This document shows positions 31,349 through 39,105 of a stretch of DNA of 64,000 nt, piece by piece. Position 1 is the stretch's first letter. Each line of letters opens with the position of its first letter. The notes under the pieces were generated by a model. The model saw nothing but the letters and a program-made list of their open reading frames with translations. It was not told where the DNA came from and ran no database searches. The translations under genes were made by a program, and so were the position numbers. This stretch comes from Aeromicrobium yanjiei (GTDB lineage Bacteria; Actinomycetota; Actinomycetes; Propionibacteriales; Nocardioidaceae), in NCBI RefSeq assembly GCF_009649075.1, contig NZ_CP045737.1, positions 3,286,001-3,350,000 on the forward strand, written 5' to 3'.

Positions 31349-32434
31349 TCACCGTGACCCCGATGCGTCATCGGGGTCCGACGGCAGCGCGGCGAGCCCC
31401 AGCACGGCCTGGACGCTCGCACGCACGTAGCGGTCGCGATCGACCTGGGCGATGCGCGTGCCGGTGGCGAGGGCGAGATCCGCATCGCTGAGTGCGATGG
31501 CGCCCTTCTCAGGCCCGCCCTCGACCTGCCGACCCGCCACCCACGACGCTGCGCGGGCCGCGGGGCCCTGGTGACCGCTCACCTGGAGTGCCGCCGCGCC
31601 CTGCCCCGTGCTGTTGGTGTTCGGACCGCCCTCGTCGGACAACGATCCGTCGTCGGCCTGGGTGCGGACGAGCCAGTCGGCGGCCTCGTCGATCTCGTCC
31701 TCGAGACCCTCGCTGCCCTGTTCGGCCGCGACCTTCAGCGACTGGATCGCGAACGCCGTCCCGTCGACGCTCCCCGGCCCGCTCGTGCACGGCTCGGCCG
31801 CCATGTCTGCACGGAATGAGCCGTCATCGCACTGCTGCTTGAGCAGGAAGTCGACCGCAGCGTCGGCGTCGTCGCTCCCGGCCGTCGTCAACGCGCGGAC
31901 CGCCCAGCCCTGGTTGAGGACGCTGGTCGACTGCATCTTCCCGTCGGGCATGTCCTTGACCCGGCCTGCCTCGGCACCCTTCGGAACCACGAGAGCCTCG
32001 AGCTCGTCGATGAGGTCACGCGACCCCAGGGCGTGGGGATCGTCTCCGTGCGCCTGGACGTGCGCGGCCAGCTTGGCGAGCGCTCCGGCGTACCGGGTGC
32101 CGCCCGGTGGGTCGGTGTAGTCGTCCGCGTGCTCGATCGTGGACCGATAGACCTTCTCCGCGGCAGCGTCGTCACCGAGCTCCTCGAGCGCCGAGTAGAG
32201 GTCGAGGTTGAGGCCGTAGTCGACGAAGGCAGACACCTCGCCGGTCTCCACGTCGGCGAAGTGGCTCGTGAAGAGTCCGTCATCGGCCGGTTGTGCGGCG
32301 AGCCAGGACACCGCTGCCGCCTGGTGCTCGTTGGGCCCGGCATCGGGTGGCGCGGACATCTCGTCGGACGAGCAGGCGACCAGGACGGGGACGAGGGCCA
32401 GCGTCGCGATGCCGCGCAGGATGGTGCTTTTCAC
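31349..32434 (-). CDS. Lipoprotein alpha/alpha-barrel (prenyltransferase/transcobalamin-like) protein, copy 2
   Basis: A 361-residue lipoprotein: signal ends in lipobox LVAC with Cys21, so the protein is tethered to the outer face of the membrane by lipid. The mature part is the alpha/alpha barrel paralogous to the copy 1 barrel (QQCDDGSFRADM, RTQADDGSLSDEGG, NTNSTGQGAAAL, ARAASWVAGRQV), without its Ig-like tail. GTG start at 32434 is preceded by GGGAGGGAA. It is the first gene after riboswitch 2. The pair of a lipid-anchored barrel and a membrane-anchored beta-domain-like protein, under B12 control, fits a surface B12-capture role; this is inference from context. Confidence 0.78.
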   Translation of the reverse strand: MKSTILRGIATLALVPVLVACSSDEMSAPPDAGPNEHQAAAVSWLAAQPADDGLFTSHFADVETGEVSAFVDYGLNLDLYSALEELGDDAAAEKVYRSTIEHADDYTDPPGGTRYAGALAKLAAHVQAHGDDPHALGSRDLIDELEALVVPKGAEAGRVKDMPDGKMQSTSVLNQGWAVRALTTAGSDDADAAVDFLLKQQCDDGSFRADMAAEPCTSGPGSVDGTAFAIQSLKVAAEQGSEGLEDEIDEAADWLVRTQADDGSLSDEGGPNTNSTGQGAAALQVSGHQGPAARAASWVAGRQVEGGPEKGAIALSDADLALATGTRIAQVDRDRYVRASVQAVLGLAALPSDPDDASGSR

Positions 32435-32513
32435 AAAGGTTCCCTCCCGCTGCTACGGACAGGGCGTGAGCCCGTCCGCGTGTGTTCCTCGACAGCGTGG
32501 ATCGGTCGCCCCC

Positions 32514-32626
32514 ACGGCAGGTGCTCCGGCTTGCCACAGGACGTGGCCTACGGTTGCGGGTCAGCGCCGGACTTGGACCGGCTTCCCCTGGCCATGGGTG
32601 CATGGAGTTGTGCCGAACGGCAGGAG
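32514..32626 (-). ncRNA. Cobalamin riboswitch 2
   Basis: Minus strand. The same aptamer core as riboswitch 1, identical over 46 bases (32545-32590), with B12 box GCCGGAGCACCTGC (32518-32533) and the 5' hairpin tgccgttcggca. Between the two riboswitches the stem of this hairpin differs by paired substitutions (tgcca/tggca against tgccg/cggca), which supports a real RNA stem. A 29-base block (32479-32507) lies after the B12 box as in copy 1. End points are approximate. Confidence 0.88.
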
Positions 32627-32628
32627 GA

Positions 32629-32659
32629 AATTTAACACTCGCCGACCCCTCGACCTATC
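32629..32659 (-). promoter_or_regulatory. Promoter candidate of riboswitch 2 operon
   Basis: TAAATT (32629-32634) with GATAGGT (32653-32659) 18 bp upstream, the same layout as before riboswitch 1. The spacing is conserved in both copies, which makes chance less likely. Confidence 0.5.
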
Positions 32660-32694
32660 CGGCACCGGACAGAGCTCTCCCGCTGACGGGCGTC

Positions 32695-34035
32695 TCACGG
32701 TCGCCAGCGGTGGTTGCGCTGCCACGTGCCGGCGGCGGGGTGGCGCAGCTCGATGTGCCCGTCGGCCGTGTCGCGGATGAGCCAGCCGTCCTGGTGGACG
32801 AGGCGGTGATGATGGGCGCAGAGCAGTACGCCGTCGTCGAGGGTCGTGGTGGCGCCGGTGGCCCAGGGTTGGCGCCAGTGGTGCCCTTCGCAGTCCTCGG
32901 GTGGTCGATCGCAACCGGGGAAGACGCACCCGTGGTCGCGAGCGGCGAGGGCCTGCTTCTGCGCCCGCGTGAACAGCCGTTGCTCGTGGCCGTGGTCCAA
33001 CGGCAGGGAACGCCCGCCGAAGACCTGCGGGACGAGACCCAGGTGGCAGGCCATGAGCCGCGCCTGCGAGGCGGAGATGCGGGTGCCGGTCGACAGGGTG
33101 GCCGCCTTGACGCCGCGCACGAGGGTGTCGAGGTCGAGGCGGACCATCAAGGTGGCGCCGAGCCCCGAGCGACCGGGCAGCAGGTGTCCGGGCAGCCGGG
33201 AGCAGACCTCGGCGAACCCCATGCCGAGGCGCGTGCGGTGGTCGAGGTCGCGGTCGTAGACCGACGCCGTCGACCCAGCATCAGATCCACCCTCCGACTG
33301 CGCGCCCGGGTGGTCGCGCAGGTGGTCGCGCCGGGGCGCAGAGACAGCCTTGATCGCGGTGGTGAGCATGTCGGCCTGGGCGTCGGGCAGGGTGAACCCG
33401 CCGGTGGTGGTGCCGTCGCCGTTGGGACGGGCCCAGAACTGCGACTTCGACCAGGCCCGCTTTTCCTGAGCCTCCAGCGAGTCGTTCTCGGCCGCGTCGA
33501 CCTCTGCCTCGGGCCTGAACTGGTCGGTGATCCGCTTGGATCGCGAGCGCAGGTCCGGCAGCGAGTAGCGGGCTGCGTCGCCGATCAGCGTGTCCTCGCA
33601 GGCCTGCTTCTGCTCGGCGGTGGTGTCGTCGGGCAGCTCCTTGATGGCGCCGGCGATGACCTCGGCCTGCTTCGCGCCGATCCGCCCACCGGCCAGGGCC
33701 TGCTCGGTCGCGGGTGCTCCCTCCAGCGCCTTGGCTTGGTGAACCATCGCCTCACCCGCGCGCCGGTCACCACCGAACGATCGGGCCAGCATCGCCCCGG
33801 TGGACGTCGCGCCGACCTGCTTGGCCAGGCCCGACGCCTCCAGAGCCCGGGTCGCGGCCAGCTGCTGGGCGCGCACTCGTGCCTCGATCCGGAGCAGCCG
33901 CTCGGCCAGCTCTCGCACCACACCCGGCTCGAGCCCCGTCCACGCCTCGACCCGCATCCGGTCCAGCGCGTCCTCGATCGCTGCGACCCCACCCTGAAGC
34001 GGGTGAGGGAGCTGATCGACGAGCTGCGCAGACAT
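32695..34035 (-). CDS. DUF222/13E12-family HNH endonuclease
   Basis: A 446-residue protein. The N-terminal DUF222 part (about 10-320) is helical. The C-terminal HNH domain has CVFPGCDRPPEDCEGHH, then TTTLDDGVLLCAHHHRLVHQDGW, with two zinc Cys pairs; the central Asn of HNH is Asp here (LDDG). These proteins are nicking nuclease candidates, often in many copies in actinobacterial genomes and related to the REP13E12 repeat of mycobacteria. The start is taken at ATG 34035 because conservation begins there; an open frame far upstream is antisense to another gene. A perfect LexA box lies about 166 bases upstream, so it is probably DNA-damage inducible. Confidence 0.9.
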   Translation of the reverse strand: MSAQLVDQLPHPLQGGVAAIEDALDRMRVEAWTGLEPGVVRELAERLLRIEARVRAQQLAATRALEASGLAKQVGATSTGAMLARSFGGDRRAGEAMVHQAKALEGAPATEQALAGGRIGAKQAEVIAGAIKELPDDTTAEQKQACEDTLIGDAARYSLPDLRSRSKRITDQFRPEAEVDAAENDSLEAQEKRAWSKSQFWARPNGDGTTTGGFTLPDAQADMLTTAIKAVSAPRRDHLRDHPGAQSEGGSDAGSTASVYDRDLDHRTRLGMGFAEVCSRLPGHLLPGRSGLGATLMVRLDLDTLVRGVKAATLSTGTRISASQARLMACHLGLVPQVFGGRSLPLDHGHEQRLFTRAQKQALAARDHGCVFPGCDRPPEDCEGHHWRQPWATGATTTLDDGVLLCAHHHRLVHQDGWLIRDTADGHIELRHPAAGTWQRNHRWRP

Positions 34036-34200
34036 GGGACGTCCTTGGAGAAGCGGTCGTCGCACGCTTTCGCCCGTGTCGAGACGGCGCCCTCCAGCAT
34101 CAGGCGCCGCGGGCCAGTCACAGTCAGTCCCAGTCGGCTCGAGGGCTGTTGCGATGTTCCCCCTCGATGACCACCACCTTACTCCGATCGAGCGACATTG

Positions 34201-34216
34201 TCGAACATCTGTTCGA
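34201..34216. promoter_or_regulatory. LexA (SOS) box TCGAACATCTGTTCGA
   Basis: Perfect match to the actinobacterial SOS consensus TCGAAC-N4-GTTCGA. It lies in the 261-bp gap between the divergent HNH gene (start 34035) and the acyl-CoA oxidase gene (start 34297); the HNH gene is the natural target, because SOS control of 13E12-type genes is known in mycobacteria. The rest of the gap shows no gene. Confidence 0.85.
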
Positions 34217-34296
34217 ATGATGAGACGAGTGTCGCGCATCCCCGCCGCTGCCGATGACCTGCTGCCGGTGATCGCCCCCGCTAGTACGGTTGCCGC

Positions 34297-36201
34297 ATGA
34301 CGCTCAGCGACAACCTTCGTATCGCCCTCGACGGCAAGTGGCGCCACGTCCGGGAGCAGTCCCGCAAGGAGCTGGCCGAGATGGACCTGGCGTACGACCA
34401 CGACCTGACCCTCGACGAGGCCCGGGCGCGGGTCCTGGAGCAGATGAAGAAGCTGGTGCCCACGGGCATCCCGGCTGCAGGCTTCCGCGTGTCCAGCGGG
34501 GGCACGGGCGATCCCGGCATGGCGGTCACCGGCATCGAGATGCTGGCGCAGTTCGACCTGTCGCTGATGGTCAAGGCCGGCGTGCAGTGGGGCCTGTTCG
34601 GCGGGGCGATCGAGAACCTCGGCACCGAGCGGCACCACCAGGCGTACATCCCCGGCCTGATCAACCTCGACATCCTCGGCTGCTTCGCGATGACCGAGAC
34701 CGGTCACGGCAGCGACGTCCAGAGCCTCGAGACCACCGCGACGTACGACCCGGCGACGCAGGAGTTCGTCATCCACTCCCCCACGCCGTCCTCCCGCAAG
34801 GACTACATCGGCGGAGCGGCGGCACATGCCCAGTACGCCGCGGTGTTCGCCCAGCTCATCACCAAGGGCGAGGGCTACGGCGTGCACTGCTTCATCGTCC
34901 AGCTGCGTGACGACGAAGGCAACGACCTGCCCGGCATCACCACCTCGGACGACAAGCACAAGGGCGGCCTCGGCGCGGTCGACAACGGGCGCATCGAGTT
35001 CGACCACGTGCGCATCCCGCGCGAGAACCTGCTCAACAAGTACGGCCAGGTCGACGAGGGCGGCACGTACTCCTCGCCCATCGAGAGTTCCAACGCCCGG
35101 TTCTTCACGATGCTGGGCACGCTGATCCGCGGTCGCATCAGCGTCGGCGGGTCGGCCAGCGCAGCGACCGAGGTCGCGCTCAGCATCGCGGGCCGGTACG
35201 CGCTCAAGCGCCGCCAGTTCGGTCCGGACGCGGAGCACGAGGTCCTCCTGATGGACTACCGCATGCACCAGCGACGCCTGCTCCCACTGATCGCCAAGTC
35301 CTATGCGATGCGCTTCGCGCAGAACCAGCTCGTCGCTCGGATGGACCGCATCCAGAGCTCGGAGGATCCGCCACCGCCGCACCAGCAGCGGGAGCTGGAG
35401 GGCCGGGCCGCAGGCCTGAAGGCCGCCCAGACCTGGCACGCGACGAAGGCCATCCAGGAGGCCCGGGAGGCCTGCGGCGGAGCGGGCTACCTCGCCGAGA
35501 ACCGGCTCACGACGCTCAAGGGCGACACCGACGTCTTCACGACGTTCGAGGGTGACAACCACGTGCTGTTCCAGCTCGTGGCCAAGGAGCTGCTGACGTC
35601 GTACGCACAGGAGGTCGGCGGTCTCGACCCCGTCGGCCTGGTCCGCTTCGCGGCCGGCACCGTCGCCGATGTCGTCAAGGAGCGCACCGCGGCCTCCCAG
35701 CTCATCCAGCGGCTCATCGACGCCCGACCCGGCAGCAGCGACGACGACCACGACCTGCTCGACCGTGGCACCCAGCTCAATCTCTTCGAGGACCGCGAGC
35801 AGCACGTCCTGGAGACGGCCGCCCGGCGCCTGCGCCGCGCGGGCAAGGACCCGGTCGAGGCGTTCGAGGTGTTCAACGCAGCTCAGGACCACGTCATCCG
35901 CGCAGGCCGCGTCCACATCGAGCGCATCGTGCTCGAGGCGTTCACCGCGGGCATCGCCCGCTGCGAGGATCCTGACGCCCAGGAGCTGCTCCGCGACGTC
36001 TGCTCGCTGTACGCCCTGACCGCGATCGAGGAGGATCTCGCGTGGTTCATGGGTCACAACCGACTGTCCGACACCCGGGCCAAGACCGTGACCCACCTCG
36101 TCAACGAGCTGCTGGAGAAGCTGCGGCCGCACACCCTCACGCTCATCGAGGGCTTCGGTGTGCCGGAGTCGACGCTGAACGCCGCGATGCTGGTCGACTG
36201 A
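34297..36201 (+). CDS. Acyl-CoA oxidase/dehydrogenase family flavoprotein
   Basis: A 634-residue protein resembling peroxisomal-type acyl-CoA oxidase. FAD- and substrate-binding motifs of the family: DILGCFAMTETGHGSDVQSLETTATYD (about 127-153), YGQVDEGGTYSSP, LSIAGRYALKRRQFGP and QEAREACGGAGYLAENRLTTLKGDTDVFTTFEGDN (C-terminal FAD contact). A large C-terminal domain as in ACOX follows. It oxidises acyl-CoA to trans-2-enoyl-CoA; whether oxygen or an electron-transfer protein accepts the electrons cannot be told. Its neighbours are unrelated, so its pathway role is unclear. Start codon is the ATG 80 bases after the LexA box. Confidence 0.88.
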   Translation: MTLSDNLRIALDGKWRHVREQSRKELAEMDLAYDHDLTLDEARARVLEQMKKLVPTGIPAAGFRVSSGGTGDPGMAVTGIEMLAQFDLSLMVKAGVQWGLFGGAIENLGTERHHQAYIPGLINLDILGCFAMTETGHGSDVQSLETTATYDPATQEFVIHSPTPSSRKDYIGGAAAHAQYAAVFAQLITKGEGYGVHCFIVQLRDDEGNDLPGITTSDDKHKGGLGAVDNGRIEFDHVRIPRENLLNKYGQVDEGGTYSSPIESSNARFFTMLGTLIRGRISVGGSASAATEVALSIAGRYALKRRQFGPDAEHEVLLMDYRMHQRRLLPLIAKSYAMRFAQNQLVARMDRIQSSEDPPPPHQQRELEGRAAGLKAAQTWHATKAIQEAREACGGAGYLAENRLTTLKGDTDVFTTFEGDNHVLFQLVAKELLTSYAQEVGGLDPVGLVRFAAGTVADVVKERTAASQLIQRLIDARPGSSDDDHDLLDRGTQLNLFEDREQHVLETAARRLRRAGKDPVEAFEVFNAAQDHVIRAGRVHIERIVLEAFTAGIARCEDPDAQELLRDVCSLYALTAIEEDLAWFMGHNRLSDTRAKTVTHLVNELLEKLRPHTLTLIEGFGVPESTLNAAMLVD

Positions 36202-36305
36202 GACCGGCCGGGCGGCCGCAACTCGCCTCCAGATATCCCGTACGTCCGTCCAAGTCGCGTGCGAAGATGAGTCGACCTTTCACCATCACTTCCGGGGAGA
36301 CACAC

Positions 36306-37121
36306 ATGCGTCTGAACACCCTTGCCAAGACGGGCGCCGCACTGACGGCTTCCGCCCTGGTCATCACCCTCAGCTCGGGTCCGGCCAACGCCGCCGACGA
36401 CAGCGCGAGCACCGGATACGCCCCCGCGTCGGCGCCCACGGCGTCCGTGAGCGCCGACGGCTTCCTGCCCGGCACGGGCGCGAAGTCCGCCGCGGGCAAC
36501 AAGGCTGCCGCGGGCGTGACGATCAACAAGATCGGCGTCCGCTCGGGCGTGCTCTACCGCAAGGGCGACAACAGCGTGTTCCTGTCCGCCTTGGACGGCG
36601 ACCCCGGAGGCGCCGCCGCCAAGACCGAGTTCACGCTCCGGGTCGGCAAGAAGGACCACAAGGTCCTCCTGCGCGGCACCAATGACGGCTACGCCTACTT
36701 CAACACCAAGAGCGGCTGGGGCTCCGGCAAGGCCTGGATCCGCAGCACCACGGTGACCTACACCAATGGCACCAAGTCCACCAGCGGCACCGACAGCAAC
36801 AAGTTCTACCTGCGTCGCGCCACCCGGACGACGGCCAACAAGCCCTTCAAGGTCACGGCCTACAGCCCCGGCACCAAGATCAAGTTCCGGGCCAGCACGT
36901 TCAAGGTGTTCAAGCCCTCCTCGGGCAAGTACACCTCGCTCGGCTCGATCCGCCTGCAGTACAAGAAGAGCAACGGCAAGTGGAAGACGGTCAAGAAGAT
37001 CAAGCTCAACAAGAAGGGCAGCGGCTCCTGGACGACCCGCGCCCGGACGCGCACCTACCGCCTGTACGTCCCGACGACGGCCAACGTCATCGGCGGCCAG
37101 ACCGGTTCGATCCGGGGCTGA
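36306..37121 (+). CDS. Secreted protein of unknown function with Ig-like C-terminal part, copy 1
   Basis: A 271-residue secreted protein: signal peptide 1-29 (SGPANA|AD), a low-complexity Ala/Ser stretch (about 30-70) and a Lys/Thr-rich beta-strand region. A C-terminal repeat GKYTSLGSIRLQYKKSNGKWKTVKKIKL is shared with the next gene. No catalytic motif or sorting signal is seen. The ATG is preceded by GGGGAGA. Its own terminator follows the stop. Function unknown; the beta-rich Lys/Thr pattern resembles extracellular adhesin-like or matrix domains in actinobacteria. Confidence 0.7.
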   Translation: MRLNTLAKTGAALTASALVITLSSGPANAADDSASTGYAPASAPTASVSADGFLPGTGAKSAAGNKAAAGVTINKIGVRSGVLYRKGDNSVFLSALDGDPGGAAAKTEFTLRVGKKDHKVLLRGTNDGYAYFNTKSGWGSGKAWIRSTTVTYTNGTKSTSGTDSNKFYLRRATRTTANKPFKVTAYSPGTKIKFRASTFKVFKPSSGKYTSLGSIRLQYKKSNGKWKTVKKIKLNKKGSGSWTTRARTRTYRLYVPTTANVIGGQTGSIRG

Positions 37122-37137
37122 TCCAGCCCACGCACGG

Positions 37138-37168
37138 AGGCCCTCGACCCGTCCGGGTCGGGGGCCTT
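37138..37168 (+). terminator. Intrinsic terminator after secreted protein copy 1
   Basis: Stem ggccctcgacccg / cgggtcgggggcc with a short loop, followed by ttcg. It lies 17 bases after the stop. It closely resembles the terminator after copy 2, which suggests the gene pair arose by duplication with its 3' end. Confidence 0.75.
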
Positions 37169-37291
37169 CGTCGTCCCGCAGGCCGCGATCCCGGCGCCGA
37201 GACGACCTCCCGAACCCCTGCCGCACTTGGATCCGTGTGGAAGGATGGCTCGGTCTCTCAAGACCCATCTGCAATCCAGGGGAGCTTCACC

Positions 37292-38062
37292 ATGCGTTCA
37301 TCCATCACCGCCCGGGCAGGCGCCGCCCTCACGGCCTCCGCACTCGCGCTGACCGTCGGCGTCGGCTCGGCGTCCGCCGCCGACTCGACGACCACCAGCT
37401 CGTCGACCGCTGCGCGCCAGGCAGAGCCGGCCAAGGCCGTCTCCCAGTTCCGCCTCAAGTCCGGCGTGATCACCCAGTCCGCGAAGTCCGGCGTCTGGGG
37501 CGACGTCACGTTCTCCGGGGCGGGCAGCTACAAGTCCGCCACCACGGAGGTCCGCATCAACGGCGTCCGCAAGGGCAAGGTCAAGCTCTACGAGGGTCGC
37601 TACAAGAAGTCGGGCAGCAAGGTCACCGGCGGTGGCGTCGACCTCCCCCGCGGCTGGGGCGCCGGATCGGTCGTCCTCGGCCCGACGACGTTCACGTACG
37701 CCGACGGCACCACCTCGGTCGACTCCAAGAAGAGCAACCGGTTCTACATCCGTCGCAACGTCAAGACGCTGAACGGCAGCAACACCGCGCTGGTCATCAA
37801 GCGCAACAACAACAAGGTCACCTTCAAGGTCCAGCGGCTGAGCATCATCAACCCGGGTGCCGGCAAGTACGTCTCGGCGGGCTCGGTCAAGCTGCAGTAC
37901 AAGTCCGGCAGCAAGTGGAAGACCAAGAAGACGATCAAGCTCAACAGCAAGGGCAACGGCTCCTACAAGCGCAGCACCTCCACCAAGCAGCGCTACCGCC
38001 TGTACGTGTCCAAGACCTCGACGCGCGTCGAGTTCCGCACCAAGACCAGCGGCCGCATCTAG
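37292..38062 (+). CDS. Secreted protein of unknown function, copy 2 (paralogue)
   Basis: A 256-residue secreted protein with signal peptide 1-29 (GSASA|AD), like copy 1 in organisation and C-terminal repeat (GKYVSAGSVKLQYKSGSKWKTKKTIKL). The middle part (Gly/Thr/Lys-rich) is divergent. RBS AGGGGAGC is eleven bases before the ATG, within usual limits. It has its own terminator and so is a separate transcription unit from copy 1. No function assigned. Confidence 0.72.
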   Translation: MRSSITARAGAALTASALALTVGVGSASAADSTTTSSSTAARQAEPAKAVSQFRLKSGVITQSAKSGVWGDVTFSGAGSYKSATTEVRINGVRKGKVKLYEGRYKKSGSKVTGGGVDLPRGWGAGSVVLGPTTFTYADGTTSVDSKKSNRFYIRRNVKTLNGSNTALVIKRNNNKVTFKVQRLSIINPGAGKYVSAGSVKLQYKSGSKWKTKKTIKLNSKGNGSYKRSTSTKQRYRLYVSKTSTRVEFRTKTSGRI

Positions 38063-38078
38063 TCGCCGCAGGCCATGC

Positions 38079-38115
38079 CGAAGGCCCTCGATCCCGCTGG
38101 GGTCGAGGGCCTTCG
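38079..38115. terminator. Intrinsic terminator between copy 2 and the convergent MarR gene
   Basis: Perfect 13-bp stem cgaaggccctcga / tcgagggccttcg (38079-38091 with 38103-38115), with further pairing inside. It lies between convergent genes and could work in both directions. Confidence 0.8.
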
Positions 38116-38137
38116 CACGTCCCAGCGGGACGACGCG

Positions 38138-38638
38138 TCAGAAGTCGCCGGCCGCCGAGCGTACAGCCTTGAGCAGCTCGAAGGCCTGGTCCTGCTGCTC
38201 GTCATCCAGTCCGACCACGGCGAAGTCGATCGCCATGACCGCGTCGGTCGCCTGGGCCAGCACGTGCTTGCCCTGGTCGGTGAGCTCGGCAAATGTACGG
38301 CGCCGGTCCGTCTGGTCCGCGACGCGCCGCACGAGGCCCTGCGTCTCCAGGCGGTCCATCGCATTGGTCACCGAGGTGGGGTGCACCATGAGCCGCTCAC
38401 CGATCTTGCTGAGCGGCAGACGCCCGGCCGCGCTGAACGAGATGAGCTGCAGGACCTCATAGCGCGCGAACGTGATGCCGAACGGCTTGAGGGCGGCATC
38501 GAGCTCGGAGCTGATGAGCTGTTGCACCCGCATGATCGACGTCGCCAGGCGCATCGACCGGGACTCACCGATGTGCTCGACCCACAGCTCGGACGCCCGC
38601 TCGATGGGGTCGAACGGCAGGCGGGGCGCGGCGGGCAT
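38138..38638 (-). CDS. MarR-family transcription regulator
   Basis: A 166-residue MarR protein. The winged HTH is clear: FARYEVLQLISFSAAGRLPLSKIGERLMVHPTSVTNAMDRLETQGLVRRVADQTDRRRTFAELTDQG (about 56-122), with helical dimer arms on both sides. The C-terminus ends AGDF. The start is an ATG in the first conserved part. Divergently placed to a possible ESX-associated remnant. Neither target nor ligand is indicated; MarR proteins often control a divergent gene, but nothing here is a clear target. Confidence 0.88.
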   Translation of the reverse strand: MPAAPRLPFDPIERASELWVEHIGESRSMRLATSIMRVQQLISSELDAALKPFGITFARYEVLQLISFSAAGRLPLSKIGERLMVHPTSVTNAMDRLETQGLVRRVADQTDRRRTFAELTDQGKHVLAQATDAVMAIDFAVVGLDDEQQDQAFELLKAVRSAAGDF

Positions 38639-38711
38639 GGGCTACATCGTAGGGGACCATCCGGAGCAGTCATCGCCTGCCATCCAAGGGCAATTGGGCT
38701 AGCCTCACCGC

Positions 38712-39000
38712 GTGGCCGGGGGGTTTGAGGTATGGATCGAGGCGCTGCGGACGTCAGCGACCGAGTGGGATGACCACGCCGAGGAGCTCCGCACCGCACG
38801 ACGATCGCTCAACGACGGATCGTCCTCGGTCGCCGGACGGCGATTCAGTGGTCCGGCTCAGGGGCGAGATCGCCGACGACCTCGCGGCCGAAGGATGGAC
38901 GGTCAAGCCCCGCCCGTCCGGCCCAAGGGTGGGCGAGACCGTCGCGTTCCAGAAGGGCGCCACCACGATGGGCGCCAGCATCTTCGTCGACAGGGGCTAG
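38712..39000 (+). pseudogene. Frameshifted ESX-associated (WXG100-like) gene remnant
   Basis: Two coding pieces in different frames. From GTG 38712 the first frame reads VAGGFEVWIEALRTSATEWDDHAEELRTARRSLND, which looks like the helical N-terminus of an ESX secretion-associated, WXG100-like protein. From about 38845 to the stop at 39000 a frame one base shifted reads LRGEIADDLAAEGWTVKPRP and ends MGASIFVDRG, also with coding-type third positions. Together they suggest one gene broken by a frameshift and possibly an internal deletion. A TAGCCT (38700-38705) is seven bases before the GTG and could give a leaderless mRNA. A sequencing error cannot be excluded. Confidence 0.55.
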
Positions 39001-39060
39001 GCCCCGGTGAGCGGATCCGGCGGGTGCGTGAAGTGAGCACGGGGCTGGCCCGAGTTAGTT

Positions 39061-39083
39061 GGATGTCCTAGTATCGGACTTCC
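39061..39083. promoter_or_regulatory. Dyad over a -10 candidate of icmF
   Basis: ggatgtcc (39061-39068) and ggacttcc (39076-39083) are inverted partners matching at 7 of 8 positions, separated by TAGTATC, which includes TAGTAT as a possible -10 (39069-39074). This is what a repressor site over a promoter looks like. The ATG of icmF is 22 bases downstream with GGGAG before it. Confidence 0.4.
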
Positions 39084-39105
39084 ACAGAACTTTTGGGAGA
39101 TCGCC

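Noticed and set aside
32695..36132. A 1145-codon open frame on the minus strand extending far upstream of the HNH gene
   Set aside because: The upstream 700 codons are antisense to the acyl-CoA oxidase-like gene, whose motifs are clear on the plus strand. High GC leaves long antisense frames open. The HNH protein starts at 34035.
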